From Jaltomata sinuosa (lineage: Eukaryota > Streptophyta > Magnoliopsida > Solanales > Solanaceae), in the NCBI GenBank assembly GCA_003996215.1, contig QJPP01000318.1:1-64000 (forward strand): a stretch of DNA of 64,000 nucleotides, read 5' to 3'. The translations under genes and the position numbers were made by a program. The notes beneath the pieces were generated by a model. It did no database searches, was not told the origin of the DNA, and saw nothing but the letters and a program-made list of their open reading frames with translations. How positions within the stretch are numbered: the first letter of the stretch is position 1; the number at the start of each line of letters is the position of its first letter. This document shows positions 19,907 through 32,771 of the stretch, in pieces.

Positions 19907-21302
19907 TGTAACACCTCAAACTTTTCATCTAATATTAAAATTGTTCTATGTATGTGGATAGAGCCAAACCCAATAAATTTTAATTGTACATAGGTGTTAA
20001 GATCAATTCACTAGTATGGGAAGTGCATTGGATATGAATTAAGGTCATAAGAAACCTCTAGCACAAAGTTGAATTGCAAGGTTCTCTATCGATTAAGCTT
20101 TCATATAAGTTTCTACTAGTGTCAACATCAAACGAGCATTCTTCCTATAATATGAAGTTTAACGTGATCCACCATCCACCAAATTAAAGGTTTTTGAGTC
20201 TTCTTTCCAATACTACCAACCACGCATCAATCCGAGTCTCGATTAAAAAGTTATGTGTGTTTTACTGATGGACAGTCAGAATAGATGGGCTACCACCCAG
20301 AATCCCTGATGCGGTACCCCAGGCTATGCCCATGGCGATGCAGCAAGCCTTTTGGGTAGTTGGCTCAAAGCAAGTAAGCCCTTTCGGGACCAGTTTGGGA
20401 TCTTTTATATATCCCCTTACACGATTAAAAACACCCTGCCCTTAGTTTATATGCATATTTTTTTCGTCTATAATCTCTCTTCCTCCTCCAAAACATCAAA
20501 CTCAAGAATTTAAAGAGGATCAATAGTAGAATTAAGTTTAATCTCAATCACATGTTCTTCTAGTGTATTAAGGTATGTAAGGCTAAACCTTCAGTGAGGG
20601 AACCCTATTCTCCCCCCCTCCCAGCCAAGTTCTAATTTCAGTTTAGTCCATGAGTAAAGTTAGAGTTTGCAAATTTGAAATCTTAAAGTTTAGTTCTTTA
20701 TATCTTGATGAAATTATGTTAATCCTCCATGAATAACGATGGAAATTTCATGAATTTGGAGTCTTTCCCTTAAATTGATTCTTATTACATGTCATGGATT
20801 CTTCCTGTAGATCTTATGAACATACTTTATGGTTTTTGAAAGTCTATTCCATATTTTACTGAATTGTTTCATATTTTCCACGAAAATTTATTTGAATATT
20901 GAAAGCTCACGTTCATGAAAATTTTATAAAGTACTCTTATGCATGTTGACATGTTTTGAAAATAGAAGAACATTTCATTATAATGAAAATTCAGTTTTAT
21001 CACGTCTTATAAAAGAAATAGAGCAAAGGCTTACTAGTAGTACAATTTATGATATGATTTTGAGTCGAGGCTTCTAGCATGATTTTTAGCTTATGTTTAA
21101 GACTTACAATATAAGCATATATTATATTTTGGAAGGATTATTCAGCACCGAGATGGATATGGATTCAAGAACACATTCCCCAAAACTACGTTGCCATTGT
21201 AGGATAGGATTGCTCCACGAGTTTGGGCGACTCTTCTTATCCCGAGGGCTCGGTATGGATCCATAGTTTTATGTTTCATTCTATAGCTTAGCAATGTATA
21301 TG
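19907..21302 (+). repeat. Probable LTR (TGTAACACC family), plus orientation
   Basis: It opens TGTAACACCTCAAAC directly at the edge of the RT remnant. A promoter-like run lies near 20400-20480 (TTTTATATATCCCC, then a pyrimidine-rich initiator region). The 3' end is not clear; a different LTR terminus begins at 21303. No ORF of note. Confidence 0.4.
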
Positions 21303-21583
21303 TCACACCCTAACATAGGTATGCAACTAGCACTTGATGTCAACGTAGACCTGAGCTGACCCTTGCTGGACAACTATGCTACCAGCATAATACCAGCCTC
21401 AAAAGCAAGAAAACAAACAAGTATATCTCGGCTTAAAATAAGCCACCAGCCAGCAAGGCCCCTATCAACAAGCATATAATACACTCAGCTAATCCCAACG
21501 ATTTCTACAAAACATAAACTAAATCTTCTGCGGGATATCAAGACCACCATGATATCTAGAAACATATAACTAAACACATATAT
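21303..21583 (-). repeat. LTR fragment (TGTCACACCC family)
   Basis: It starts TGTCACACCCTAAC, a gypsy-type LTR terminus, and is cut off at 21583 by the TG of the Ogre-like LTR. Confidence 0.4.
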
Positions 21584-23864
21584 TGTTATATCCGATAGGA
21601 CACAACATCGAGACTCATAAAAATAATTAAATAATTAATTTTAAAAATTATATTAGAAAGAAAGAGAGTCGCCACCTAATTTTAGGAAAACTAGGAACCC
21701 TTTCAATAATTAAACAAATTTTAGTCTATGAAACCAGTTAGATTCTAGGTAAGGGTTTAAGTAATTCCGAAGGAAAGGGGTTAGGAATCCTTCAGAATCC
21801 ACAATGGTGGTTTCTGACTGAATTCATTTTTTTAATTGAGGAAATAAAATAAATGCCTTGATTCTTTCGAGTTAGAGAAAAAGACTCCAAAACTCTAAGA
21901 ATTCAAGGATAAACTTTTACGAAACGACCTAATATTTACCTATCGTTAGCTAAAATGAATAAATACAATAAAGAATTATACAACCTCTTCGAATTTTAAT
22001 TCGAATATCTTCTTAGGAAAGCATTTTTCTATAACTGTAAACACACTTAGTAAAAGTGTTAGTAATAAACGAAAATTAACCAAAAAGAATTAAATAAATA
22101 ATAATTAAAAATAAACCCGTCTTATGTACAATGGAGGCCTTGAAAATCAACAAAAATTTCTTCATCAGCCAATTAAATTGATATTCGATATGAAATAATC
22201 GAACTCAAAATAACATTCATTTTTTACTATGGGGAGGCCTCGAAAATCCGACGAAGAGATTCTTTCATTGGCCAATTAAATTGATATTCGATATAAGATA
22301 ATCGAACTCAAAATAACATCCATCTTTTATTATGGGAAGGCCTCGAAAATATGACAGAGAGATTCTTTCATTGACCAATTAAATTAACACTTTCAAACTC
22401 AAGAATCATATGAAAACAAACAAAATAGATAATATTAAAATTAAATGGGATAAAACCAACATCAAACTATAGCACAATGGTAATAATGGCAAATCTTACT
22501 AGAAAATTCCTAGAAAAGTGCATGATATCAATCAATTAAGAGCAATTTTATATGAATGGAAATAGAACAACAATAGATAAATAATTAGACAATGACAAAA
22601 TTAAAATATAAAATAATAAAGTAGAAAAGGAAAATAAAATAGAACAACAATAAAGAAAATATCAACAGACGCCAGAAAAAAATTAGAAACAAAATCCAAG
22701 CAAATATGAGAAACAAATCCAATTAAACATATAACAGATTCAGAACTTGAAATGAAAAACGATCGGAGTTCAAACCTCCGACCAAATAGTGAAGCTTTCT
22801 GCTCACTGTGTGGCTACATCAGAGTTCTTTGTTGTGGGTTCATTGTCTGGTTTGGGAGGTGGTTTGGAGTTGCTGCTGGAGCTCGTCGTTAATGGAGTAA
22901 CGGCGGTTAGGTGGTCGTTGTTGGAGCTTTGACGAAGTTCCTTTTTTCTGCTACAATAATGACAGAGACGGGAGGTAAACGGGGAAAACAATAGGGTTTT
23001 ATGTGGGTTTGTTGAACGGATTTTGATGGTAGGTTGGTGGAGCTTATTTTGCCAGAGTTCGCTGGGAAAAGGGAGTTATTCGGGGTTTCTGTGGTGGTTT
23101 AGACAAAGCTCAAAGCTAACAATTAATAGCATCTCCGATGAGCTTCTAGTGACAAGGAAAAGCAAAACGGGTTAGGGTTTGTGGTGGTGTGGCGGTGTTG
23201 GTCGTCCGATGATGGAAAATAGTGACGAACGAGAGAGAAAGGAAAAAGGGAGAGTTGGTTGTTGCCAGTTTTTGGTTGGTCGGAGCTGCGGTGGGTGGTG
23301 GCCGGAAAAGGAAGATCAAGCTATTTTGAGATCTTTTTACCAAATTTAGAAATATTCCACCACCAAAGAATGTGTTGAGTGTATGCGACACTTTATAGAA
23401 GATTTTAAAACCCTAAACCATCTAGGTGGAAAAACAAAATCATGGGCTATCAAAACTGTGTTCTCAAAATCATGGTTTACCTAAAACCATGTGCTATTTA
23501 TTTATCTGTGTAAATAATATCTCCTCCGACTTATGTATTAACAGACTGTATTAAAAATAAATAAAAATATATCAAATAACATGTAAAAATGTGGTTTAAA
23601 TAAAAATTACTGATGATTTGGCAAAGACGAAACAATATTCGTTTTTATGCAAATAAATGTGATAAAGAATAATGATAATTAAAATTAACTAAAATGATTA
23701 AAATTTTGATAAAAACTTCAATATTTACAAAAATGAGGATAATTATCAATAAATTATATTAAAAATGAAAAAGTATGAGAAAAATTATATTATGTGCAAC
23801 TTAACGAATAAAATATTTAAATATATTAATTTGAAAAATATCAGGCCAAAATTAGGTGTCAACA
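21584..23864 (-). repeat. 3' LTR of an Ogre/Tat-like retrotransposon
   Basis: On the minus strand the LTR starts TGTTGACACCTAATTTTGGC at 23864, a start typical of Ogre/Tat LTRs, and ends at 21584. A polypurine tract lies directly before it. A 'GAGTCGCCACCTAATTTT' stretch and the passage with GGAAAGGGGTTAGGAATCC (about 21670-21810) are also typical of these LTRs. Within it, near-duplicate blocks of about 110 bp begin around 22130, 22235 and 22335 (shared GGCCTCGAAAAT...GAAAATTCATTGGCC-like text). Length is 2281 bp. The ORFs at 22803 and 23146 have no recognisable domain. Confidence 0.75.
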
Positions 23865-23876
23865 ACTTCCCCTCTT
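23865..23876 (-). promoter_or_regulatory. Polypurine tract of the Ogre/Tat-like element
   Basis: The minus strand reads AAGAGGGGAAGT immediately before the LTR start; this primes plus-strand DNA synthesis in LTR elements. It fixes the LTR as the 3' one and the element's body as lying to the right. Confidence 0.7.
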
Positions 23877-26588
23877 CGTTCAGAGATGATGAAAGAATTT
23901 TTGAACGAAGATGTTGACGTGTAGCCAATTTTAGCGCGACAAAGAAAAAGAATGACATATGCACAAAATGATGCCATACTTTGATAGAGCTTTGAAAATA
24001 CTCTTCGTCTGCTAGGGAGGTTGAATTAATTTTTAAAGAAAGATGATAAACGAGGAAAAGATGTTCTAGGATGAAAAATAATCACGTACCTTTGAAATTG
24101 TTTCCAAAATCACCCAGTGTCAAATTATGAGCCGTTAAGAATACAAAGTTGTACCTGTTTCATTGAAAGGCGGATGACCCAACTTGTCTCGTTGAAAGGC
24201 GGACAATCCAATCTTGTTCTTTGAACAATGAACAACCCATTTTTGTCTCATTGAAAGGCGGACAACCCATTTTTGTCTCATTGAAAGGCGGACGACCCAA
24301 TTTAAATTTCATAAGTCACTTTGAACAAGGTTACAACCCAACATGTCTCATTGAAAGGAAGAAGACCAAACTTGAATTTGATATGTCACTTTGAACGAGG
24401 TGACAACCCAACGTGTCTCATTGAAAGGTGGACAACCCAACTTGAATTTGATATGTCACTTTAAACGAGGTGATAACCCAATGTGTCTCATTGAAAGGCG
24501 GATAACCCAATTTAAGTTTGATATGTCACTTTGAATGAGGTGACAACCTAACGTGTCTTATTGAAAGGCAAATGACCCAAATTGAATTTGATATGTCACT
24601 TTAAATGAGGTGACAACCCAACATATCTCAATGAAAGGCGGATGATCCAACTTGAATGTGATATGCCACTTTGATTATGGTGTCTTCCCAACTTGTCTCG
24701 TTGAAAGGCGGACTACCTAATCTTGAATGTGATAAGTCACTTTGAACCAGGTGATAACTCAACGTGTCTCTTTAAAAGGCAGACGACCCAACTTGAATTT
24801 GATATGTCACTTTGAACAAGGTGACAACCAAACATGTCTCATTGAAAGGTGGACAACCCAACTTGAATTTGATATATCACTTTGAACGAGGTGACAACCC
24901 AACATGTCTCATTGAAAGGCAGACAACCTAATCTTGTCTCTTTCAAAGGTGGACGATCCAGTCTTATCTCATTGAAGGGCGGATGACCCAATCTTGTCTC
25001 TTTGAAGGGCAGACGACCCAATCTGAATATGTGGAGTCACCTTGACTCTAGTTTAAATGACACATTTCACTTTGAACGGGGTGACTTCCCAACATCTCAT
25101 AATCATCCGCACAAAACTTATTAGTAGAAAATGCAAAATTTCATAACGAAAGAGGTGACGATTCAACATAACACGTCACAAATACAAAAGTGACGATCCA
25201 ACTTTAAAAAACACGTCATTTTGAATAGGAAGACAACCCAATTTTATGAAATGTGTCAATTTGACAAGAAAATTTTAACAAGGAAATGCCATTTGACATG
25301 TATTTAGAAAGTGGGTGCTTGACCCAGTTTTATTTTGAACAATGAAGTAGGTGAAGAGAGAATCAAGTCTTCACTGCAGTTGCTACCAACATTTAGCATT
25401 GCATGAAAATTTTCTCATTTACTTCTCCTCTAAAAAATATTGGCTTCGAGGTAATTTCCATAGCTTCAAGTGGTACCTCAAACATACCTATGTTCGATAA
25501 GATTTATTCATCTTGCTTCAAACAAAGGTTTTGAACTATACCTATCCTCATGTTTCAAGTGCCCTTACTACAAAGAAAGTCCTCATTTGCACATATTTGA
25601 TTTGAGGATATTTTCAAAGAACACTCACACTCAGAAAAATATTCAATGCATGAAATTGTGATGACATATGCTTGGCCTTCATGTAAATCTCCACTAATGT
25701 GAGAACATTTGAAATGAGATCATGTAGGACTTATAATCGGCTTGTAATGTAGGCTTGGGGATGGGTATGATATACATTTGGGATAAAAGTGACTTAATCC
25801 CTCCTTGAGCATTGGACTGACATTGTGCTTTAATTGCACTTTCGACGCTTGAACTTTTTTGTTGTCCCTTTGTTTTGTTTTGACTTGCCTTGAATGTTTT
25901 CTTGTCAGAGTCTTCTCTCTCTTTTTCTAATGTTTTCTTCTTTCTTTAACTTCTCCATTATTGTTGGAGTATTTTTCTTCGTTGTTTCTCCTTGTCTTGA
26001 CCTTGCGGAGAGCTTTGACTCCTTTCTTTTCTTTTGAAGTCATTTTGTATCCTTGACTTTCAGGGATGCAACATCTTTTGCTTTTGACAGCTTCAAACTT
26101 GAATCTTCTCATGTTTATTTGAACATCTTCAGTGCGCTCAAAAAGGTCAGGACAAGAGAGTGATAGTGCATGTAAGAACTCAAAACGATATTGGTTAAGA
26201 TTTGGTTGTCCAAAAAAGTGGTTGCAGGCTCAAAGGGGGACATGCTAAGGATTAATGTCATTTGGTAAGCAATTAAAGGCACAAACGAGTAAAAAAAGGC
26301 CTACGATCCTTTCTCAAATCAAATATACTCAAAATTTCACCTCAACAAATATTTAGGCCAACATCTAGTTCAACAGTGCGATGCAATTGAATTTAATCTA
26401 AAATCTCATCACACAATGCACATGAAACAATGAGGTTGGTTTTATTCTTATCTTTGATACATGCAAGAGAATTTTTTCTAGTGTCACAAAGATACAACTA
26501 AGAAGTACCAAAAGAATCTACGGTTCACCTGAAGTTAACATTCTCAATCAATTATTTTGCACATTTCTAACTGTTTTGGTACCAACCA
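23877..26588 (-). other. 3' untranslated region of the Ogre/Tat-like element
   Basis: No gene is supported over 2.7 kb. It contains the tandem array at 24158-25036. Beyond that lie sequences also seen in diverged form in the Athila/Tat-like element near 43300-43460 (CACTAATGTGAG..., then CTCCTTGAGC/CTAATGCTCG text). A lysine-rich 61-codon minus ORF at 25927-26112 has no homology I can name. The chromovirus at 26589 interrupts it. Confidence 0.55.
24158..25036. repeat. Tandem array, 70-bp unit built from 30- and 40-bp modules
   Basis: The phrase TGTCTCATTGAAAGGCGGA recurs at 24344, 24414, 24484, 24554, 24624, 24694, 24765, 24835 and 24905, a period of 70 (once 71). Each unit is a 30-bp module (TTGAAAGGCGGACGACCCAA type) plus a 40-bp module (TTTGATATGTCACTTTGAAC then GAGGTGACAACCCAAC). 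At both ends of the array the 30-bp module repeats alone (24905, 24935, 24965, 24995 at the right; 24158-24300 at the left). Confidence 0.9.
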
Positions 26589-29500
26589 TGTCACGACCCG
26601 ATTTCTCGGTCATGGTGGAACCTACAACCCCCCAGTAGGAGAACCAATTCCCGTAGCCCAGGACAGTTAGTAATGGGCTACTATCTAACAAATAAGCGGA
26701 AGAATATTTTAATAAGCAAAAGTAAGGGAACAAGATGAAGTGAATAGATAACAGGGATATATATATACATATGCAGAAACTAAAACAAACCCCAAGACCT
26801 GCTACCATAGTATAGAGCCAGAACTACATATAAGGAATACAAACAATCCAAAACAACGTATACAGATATCTCCGAATGGTAATAGACTACATAAAGTAAA
26901 AGATAAACTAAAGCTAAGCACCAAATGCCAAGAGCTCACCCTCAGTCTGAATAGTCCCCAACAGATCTCAAAGCAAAAATCACAGCGATCTAATGGCGAT
27001 GGCCCACGCTAGGATCTGCACCAAAAGATGCATGGGGTAGGGTGAGCACCAAATGCGAAGCATAAGGTACCCAGTAGGTATCATAGGCCGACTAGGCATA
27101 TATAGGATAAAAGCGTAGTAACAGACAAAATAGAAGCAAGTAGTCACAGAAATCAACAAAAGGTACACAGGAAATAGCCCAGAGGGAAGTCAACAGAACC
27201 ACATGCGAGGCTAGCAAGCAGAATATATACACAACAGGCACAGGTGAAAGTAAGAAACAACGCACCTGGGGTCCTTGCAATAACAGTGTATACATAATAA
27301 GTTTACGAAAGGGATGGTATATCGCTAACCTCAAGTGTAAGAAGAGGGAAAGAGTAATGATAGGCATTCTCAGAGACATGAATCAAACTCAGCTAATTGT
27401 ATCAATCTCAAATCTAGAAACTAACAGCCTAGCAGTAACCAAGTTAATACTTAACCGTAACAGGGAACAATTCTGTAAGTAAATAGCAAGAGTCTACCTA
27501 CAGTCCCCCGGCCGCCCATACAACCGAGGAACACAAACAAGTGAAAACAAACCTTCCGGCATCCCATACTACAGGAGCGTACAATCAACAAACAACAAAC
27601 AAGGGTGGAGCCTCAAACAATGAATGATATGATGCATGACTATCTCAAGTGAAATGGTATCTCTGTATGTACCTCCTCCAGTGAGGATCCGGCCCAGCAG
27701 GTAAGTTCCATGGAAGGACACTGCCCGTATACCTCTACTCCGCCGTATACCCTTCCTCCGACACACGCAGCTCGAAGCCCCAGGCCCGGATGGCAAGGTC
27801 CATGGAGGTCCCTGACCCCATACTAAAACTCAGTATCAAAACATGTCATTCGGAGGAAAGTCCGGTTTCAAGATAGAGACCCTGTCTAAAATATGCATGC
27901 CCAAACCCTGTCCAGGACTAAAGCAGTAGGAGAATATCTCAAAAACCCCTCCAAGGGTGCCCGGGCATAACCGGGTCTAAAGAGTAGAAAGTCATCTCAG
28001 GTGATTTAAATAATAATTTAAATAGCACCCCGGGCCTGCCGAGTCTAGCGTTTATCGTAAAACTGGTGATTTAAATAATAATTTTACTTTCTTTTACCCA
28101 ATAATATTCACAAGTTAAATCAAACCATTTCAAATTTGTTTCCAATAAAAAGGGCCCCCGGGGCCATGCAAGATTTAGAAAATAGTGTCAGTAGGCCTGA
28201 AGCCCAAACCATAGCAAAACATGGATAAAACCTCTTTATATGCATGGAAATGGTATGATCAAACACAATAGCTGCCCAACAGCTCACAATCAACCTATCG
28301 ACCCTGCACAGGCCCATAGCTACTCAGCAAGCATAACCAGCCTAGAGGGGTAATTCTATGCCCGGGATTCACGGACATTCCCAATAGTCCACCTTCTATG
28401 TTCCAGAGTCAACAAGGCCTCACAGGACCACAAGGGTAAATAAAATAAATCGGCAAGTACTACAATTAACGGAGGAACAAAAGTAGGCGGACATGAATAA
28501 AGCGGTCAAGGTTTGTGGTACCAACTTAATAATACGCCCTAAGGATGCCAGCTAGTACAATTTTATCCGATATATGCTAAGTCTAGGGAGTTTAAACCAT
28601 AACCTACCTGTCATCCGATGACAAGCTTGAACCTCTCCGAAAAAGCTCTGAAATGAAATCAAACTCAAACTCGGACTTGAATAACTTGACGTAGATAATC
28701 GATTTTCTTTCGAAGATCAAATAAACTATCCTTTCCACCAAATCACTTCGACGTATTTGAAAGCATATGGAGCCGCTACATATATTTCAAAGAACATATA
28801 TAGCAGCTACGCATGAACGAACAATACAAGCACAAACTAAATTCCATGATGCATCGAAATCAAATTGAATGGAATTTAATACAATAGTAACAAGTGGGAT
28901 TGGATTTTGTAAGGAACTTTAATGCTCCCAAAAGATACAAAAGATGGCTGATGTATATATCTATATTGGATTCTGCAACAATCATCTTTAAAATGCTTAT
29001 TCTACATAGTACTAGTAGTTAAAAGGTGGCTAATGTTGACATGTGGTAGCCCTCACTTATTGCAAAAGTTTGGTGTCCACTCCCTCCACATCCACGTGGA
29101 AGTGGAATGGCATACCCTAAATATTTTTATTCTCTTATATATATATATTCGGGTATTACATAGGTTCGTGGTAAAATAAATATATTTTTTGAATATATCA
29201 TAATTAATAGAAAATTATTTCAAATAAAACCTACTATATTATAATAATAATTTTCAACATAACTGAGTTTACTATCTCCGTAAAAATATTAATAAATAAT
29301 AAAACTCTTGTAAAATAAATACATACACAATTATATCATACCAAAAGTAGTTTTCATAAACATTTAAAATATTTTAAAAAGGTAATAAAATATAACTTTT
29401 TACAACATTCAACTTTAAAATAAAAAAATTTCAAATACGCGCGATGCTAATAAAATTCTTAAATTTAGGTTCGCAATTTACCATCGCACGATTTTGATAC

Positions 29501-29660
29501 TCAGATCCTAAGGCAGGGAATTGATCATAACGACTAATCGAACGGCCAGGGCACCGAACCACCAGTCCCAGCAAGTCATAAATGACTTGGGGCCGCTACA
29601 GGAAAGCTCTAACAGTAAAAGGAAAACGTATACGTGGAAATGACCAGAAGGGTCATTACA
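26589..29660 (-). repeat. LTR D, 3' LTR of a minus-strand chromovirus
   Basis: Plus strand opens TGTCACGACCC (26589) and ends GGGTCATTACA (29660), 3072 bp, same family as LTR A. The chromodomain gene ends about 10 bases from it, so it is the 3' LTR. It inserted into the Ogre-like 3' region. A G-box in a partly kept inverted repeat is at 29093-29098. Confidence 0.9.
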
Positions 29661-29670
29661 TCATCCACTA

Positions 29671-30575
29671 CTAAAGAGGACTTTCGTCCTCAAAAGTCAA
29701 TGTCAAGGGAGTACCTGAAGGCTCAAACAGTTGCGGATACTGAGCCCTCATATCTCTCTCGGGCTCCCAGGTAGCCTCCTCGACTGGACAGTGCCTCCAC
29801 TGAACCTTAACAACCGGGATCTCTCGAGACCTCAATCTCCTGACATCTCTGGCCAATATAGTTGTTGGCTCCTCAACAAAGGCTAAACCCTCACCCAACT
29901 GAACTGAATCCCACTGTAACACATGAGACTCATATGGGACATACCGACGCAACATCGAAACATGAAATACATGATGTATAGCTGAAAACATCGGAGGCAA
30001 GGCTAACTGATAGGCAACGCTACCAACCCTCTGAAGAATCTCAAACGGCCCAATGTACCTGGGGCTAAGCTTGCCCCGCCTACCAAATCTTATCACGCCC
30101 TTCATGGGCGATACACGGAGAAACACCAAGTCACCGATACTAAACTCCAAGGCACGAAGCCTACGATCAGCATAACTCTTCTTCCTACTCTGAGCTGCCC
30201 GAAGTCTGTCCTGAATCGCTCAGACCTGATCCAAGGAACCTCGAAGCAAATCTGTACTCTGTGGCCTAGAATCAAAACCATCAAACCAACCTACCAGTGA
30301 TCTGCAACGCCTGCCATATAAAGCCTCAATAGGTGCCATGACAATACTCGAATAGAAACTGTTATTATAAGCAAACTCTGCCAAGGGAACAAACTGATCC
30401 CAGGAATCTCCAAAGTCAAGAACACAGGCCCGAAGCATGTCCTCCAAGACCAGAATGGTCCTATCGGACTGGCCATCTGTTTGAGGGTTGAAAGCGGTAC
30501 GAAGATGAACCTCTGTACCCAAATCTCACTGAATAGCCCTCCAGAACTGAGATGTGAACTGGCCAAGGTGCCATG
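29671..30575 (-). pseudogene. Chromovirus integrase C-terminal half with chromodomain
   Basis: The integrase inserts the cDNA and the chromodomain steers it to modified histones. The single frame starts at the break near 30575 with GQFTSQFWRAIQ (around the second catalytic residue of the core). It continues AFNPQTDGQSDRTI, FAYNNSF and EALYGRRCRS, then has a TGA at 30217-30219 (a CGA would fit), then FSIGDLVFLRVSPMKG and LSPRYIGPFEIL (SH3-like GPY/F module), then a chromodomain ending in KVQWRHCPVEEATWEPE. The stop lies 10 bases from LTR D. In the DD35E set the last glutamate (usually QAER or QSER) reads aspartate (QSDR). The N-terminal half and RT are missing, cut off where the opposing element starts. 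Confidence 0.88.
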
Positions 30576-32562
30576 ACATACCTTGACCATTTTTTCCATG
30601 TCCACCTCGTTTCTTTTCTCCGTTGTGTGTAGTATTCTTATGGAAAGATATTATCACCCTTGTGGTTCTGCGTGGCCTTGTATTGACTCTAGACCTTAGA
30701 TAGTGGGTTATTTGAAGGTGTTCCTGAGTCCCGGACATCGTTATCATGATTTTTAGGCTGGCTATCTGTGCAGTATAGCGATTTAAGCCTGTGCATGGCC
30801 GATAGGTTAGTTGTGAGCCGTTGGGCTGTGATTTGTGATTGATCATGCCGTTTCCATGCATAATAAGGGATTTTTCTGCATATTTTTCTATAGTTTGGGA
30901 TTCGAGCCTACTTTTACTAGTTATTGAAACTTGCATGGCCTTAGGGGCCCATTTTTGGCTGAAACGACATTAAATTTGTTTGAAAATGCCTTGCATGGAT
31001 CTTATTGGGGTAAAAGAGTTAAAGATGAGTTTTTATCATGGTTTCCCTACTATTGCTAGACTCGGTAGGGCCATGGTGCTAGATTGGAATTTTTCTAAAT
31101 TGAGATAATATTAGGCTCGGTCGGACCAAGCACGAGAGCTATTTTATAACTGTTTTAGACGAGATTATTCCTGGGTGCCTTTGATGGGGTTTGGAGACAT
31201 ATTTCACTGTTTAAGACCTGGACAGAGTCTGGGCATGCATATTAGAGGTTGGGAAACTAGATTGGATCCAAACGCACTCCAGATGAGGTTTTCGAGATTG
31301 AGATATAGTATGTAGTTGAAGACGTCTATGGACATTGCCGATTTGGGATATGGGCTTTGGGCTGCATGCACCAGAGAAGGGGTATATGATGGAGTAGAGG
31401 TATACGAGTAATTTCCTTCCATGAAACATACTTGTTGGGCCCTTTAGGCACCGGACGAGCTACGTACAGAGTTACTATTTCACCCATATATCATCATGCA
31501 TCATACCAATCATTATGTGAGCTTCCACCCTTGTTTGCTGTTTGCTGAGTGTACACTCTGATTGTATGGGTGGCCAGAGGATTTATTTTTACTTGATTGT
31601 GTTCCTCGATTATATGGATGGGTGGGGGATTATAGGTAGACTTATTGTTACTCTATCGGGATATTGATTCCTATCATGGTTGAATATAAGGTTGGATATT
31701 GATAAAGTTGTTCTTTAACTGCTGATTTTTAGTTTCTTGACTCGAGATTAGCTTGCTTAGTATGGTTATTAAATCTTGTTTCCGATCATGACTATATTTA
31801 TTTTTCTTCTTCCTACTCTTTTCACTTAAGGTTATCGGTATACTGCCTATTTCTAAATATCTTCTTATATATACTGTTATTGTAAGGACCCCAGGTGCAT
31901 CTTTTCTTACTTTCACCAGTGCCTGTAGTATATATCCTATTTGTTAGCCTTGTATGTTATTTTCAATTGTCTTCCTTCTGTGATAGCTTCTGTGTGCTTC
32001 TTCATTGTTTTTGGTGACTATTTGTTTCTATTCTGCATATTACTATTCTTCTATCTTATATATGCATAGTTGGCTTATGATACCTACTGGGTACCATTTT
32101 CTTCGCATTTGGTGGTCATACTACATTCTGCATCTTCTAGTGTAGATCTCAGTGTGAGCCATCGCTGCTAACTCGTGGGAGACTCGTGCGAGAAGACTTT
32201 TAGACCGTCCAAACTGAGGGTGAGATCTTGGAGACCAGAGCTTGACTTTAGTTTATCATTGTATTTTGTACTCTTTTACTACTCGGAGACATTATGTATA
32301 TTTTATTTTGGATCCATTTTGTATTCCCTATATGTAGATCCATCTCCTATATACAATGATACCAGTTCTTGGGTTGGTTTTAGCCTCTTGTATACTCTTG
32401 TTGTTACTTTTAATCTCGTATAACCCTTTCTTCCGCTTATATTACCCATTTTTCATTTAATTAGTAGATAGTAGCCCATTACTGACTGTTTTGGGCTACG
32501 GGAATTAGTCCACCTATTAGGGGGTTGTAGGTGCATCATGATTGGGTAATTGGGTCATGACA
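30576..32562 (+). repeat. 5' LTR of element E, lacking its first ~1.65 kb
   Basis: Alignable with 39310-41300 from its first bases (CCTTGACC... then CCATGTCCACC) to the end GGTCATGACA. The missing U3 half corresponds to 37676-39310. Loss coincides with the junction with element D. Confidence 0.8.
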
Positions 32563-32565
32563 GCT

Positions 32566-32578
32566 TGGTATAAGAGCC
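32566..32578 (+). promoter_or_regulatory. Primer binding site of element E (degenerate tRNA-Met)
   Basis: Reads TGGTATAAGAGCC three bases after the LTR end; one C-to-A change from TGGTATCAGAGCC. The leader that follows shares GGAGACATCC...TCAATCTTCGAGAGGCTA with elements A and H. Confidence 0.8.
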
Positions 32579-32771
32579 TAGGTTCACCAGTATACTCGGT
32601 ATAGGAGCTAATTCTAGTAGAGACCTGCAGATTAGAGCGGAGACATCCTTGCTCAATCTTCGAGAGGCTATAATGACATCTTAGGAAATATGACTCTGTT
32701 ATTGCTTCTGTATCATGCGTAGTCCTTGGGAGTTCTTGAAATCTCACTTTTTCTAGTTCATTCTTTCGCAG

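Noticed and set aside
22803..23391. Two proline/threonine-rich minus ORFs in the Ogre-like LTR as host peptides
   Set aside because: Lie wholly inside an LTR, with no conserved motif.
24839..25021. Repetitive 60-codon minus ORF as a repeat protein
   Set aside because: It is only the tandem array translated; the neighbouring units contain stops in all frames.
24158..25036. CRISPR-like array because of regular 30-bp repeats
   Set aside because: The 'spacers' are themselves repeated and the setting is a plant retrotransposon; it is a minisatellite.
25927..26112. Lysine-rich 61-codon minus ORF as a gene
   Set aside because: Low complexity, inside the Ogre-like 3' untranslated region, no recognisable family.
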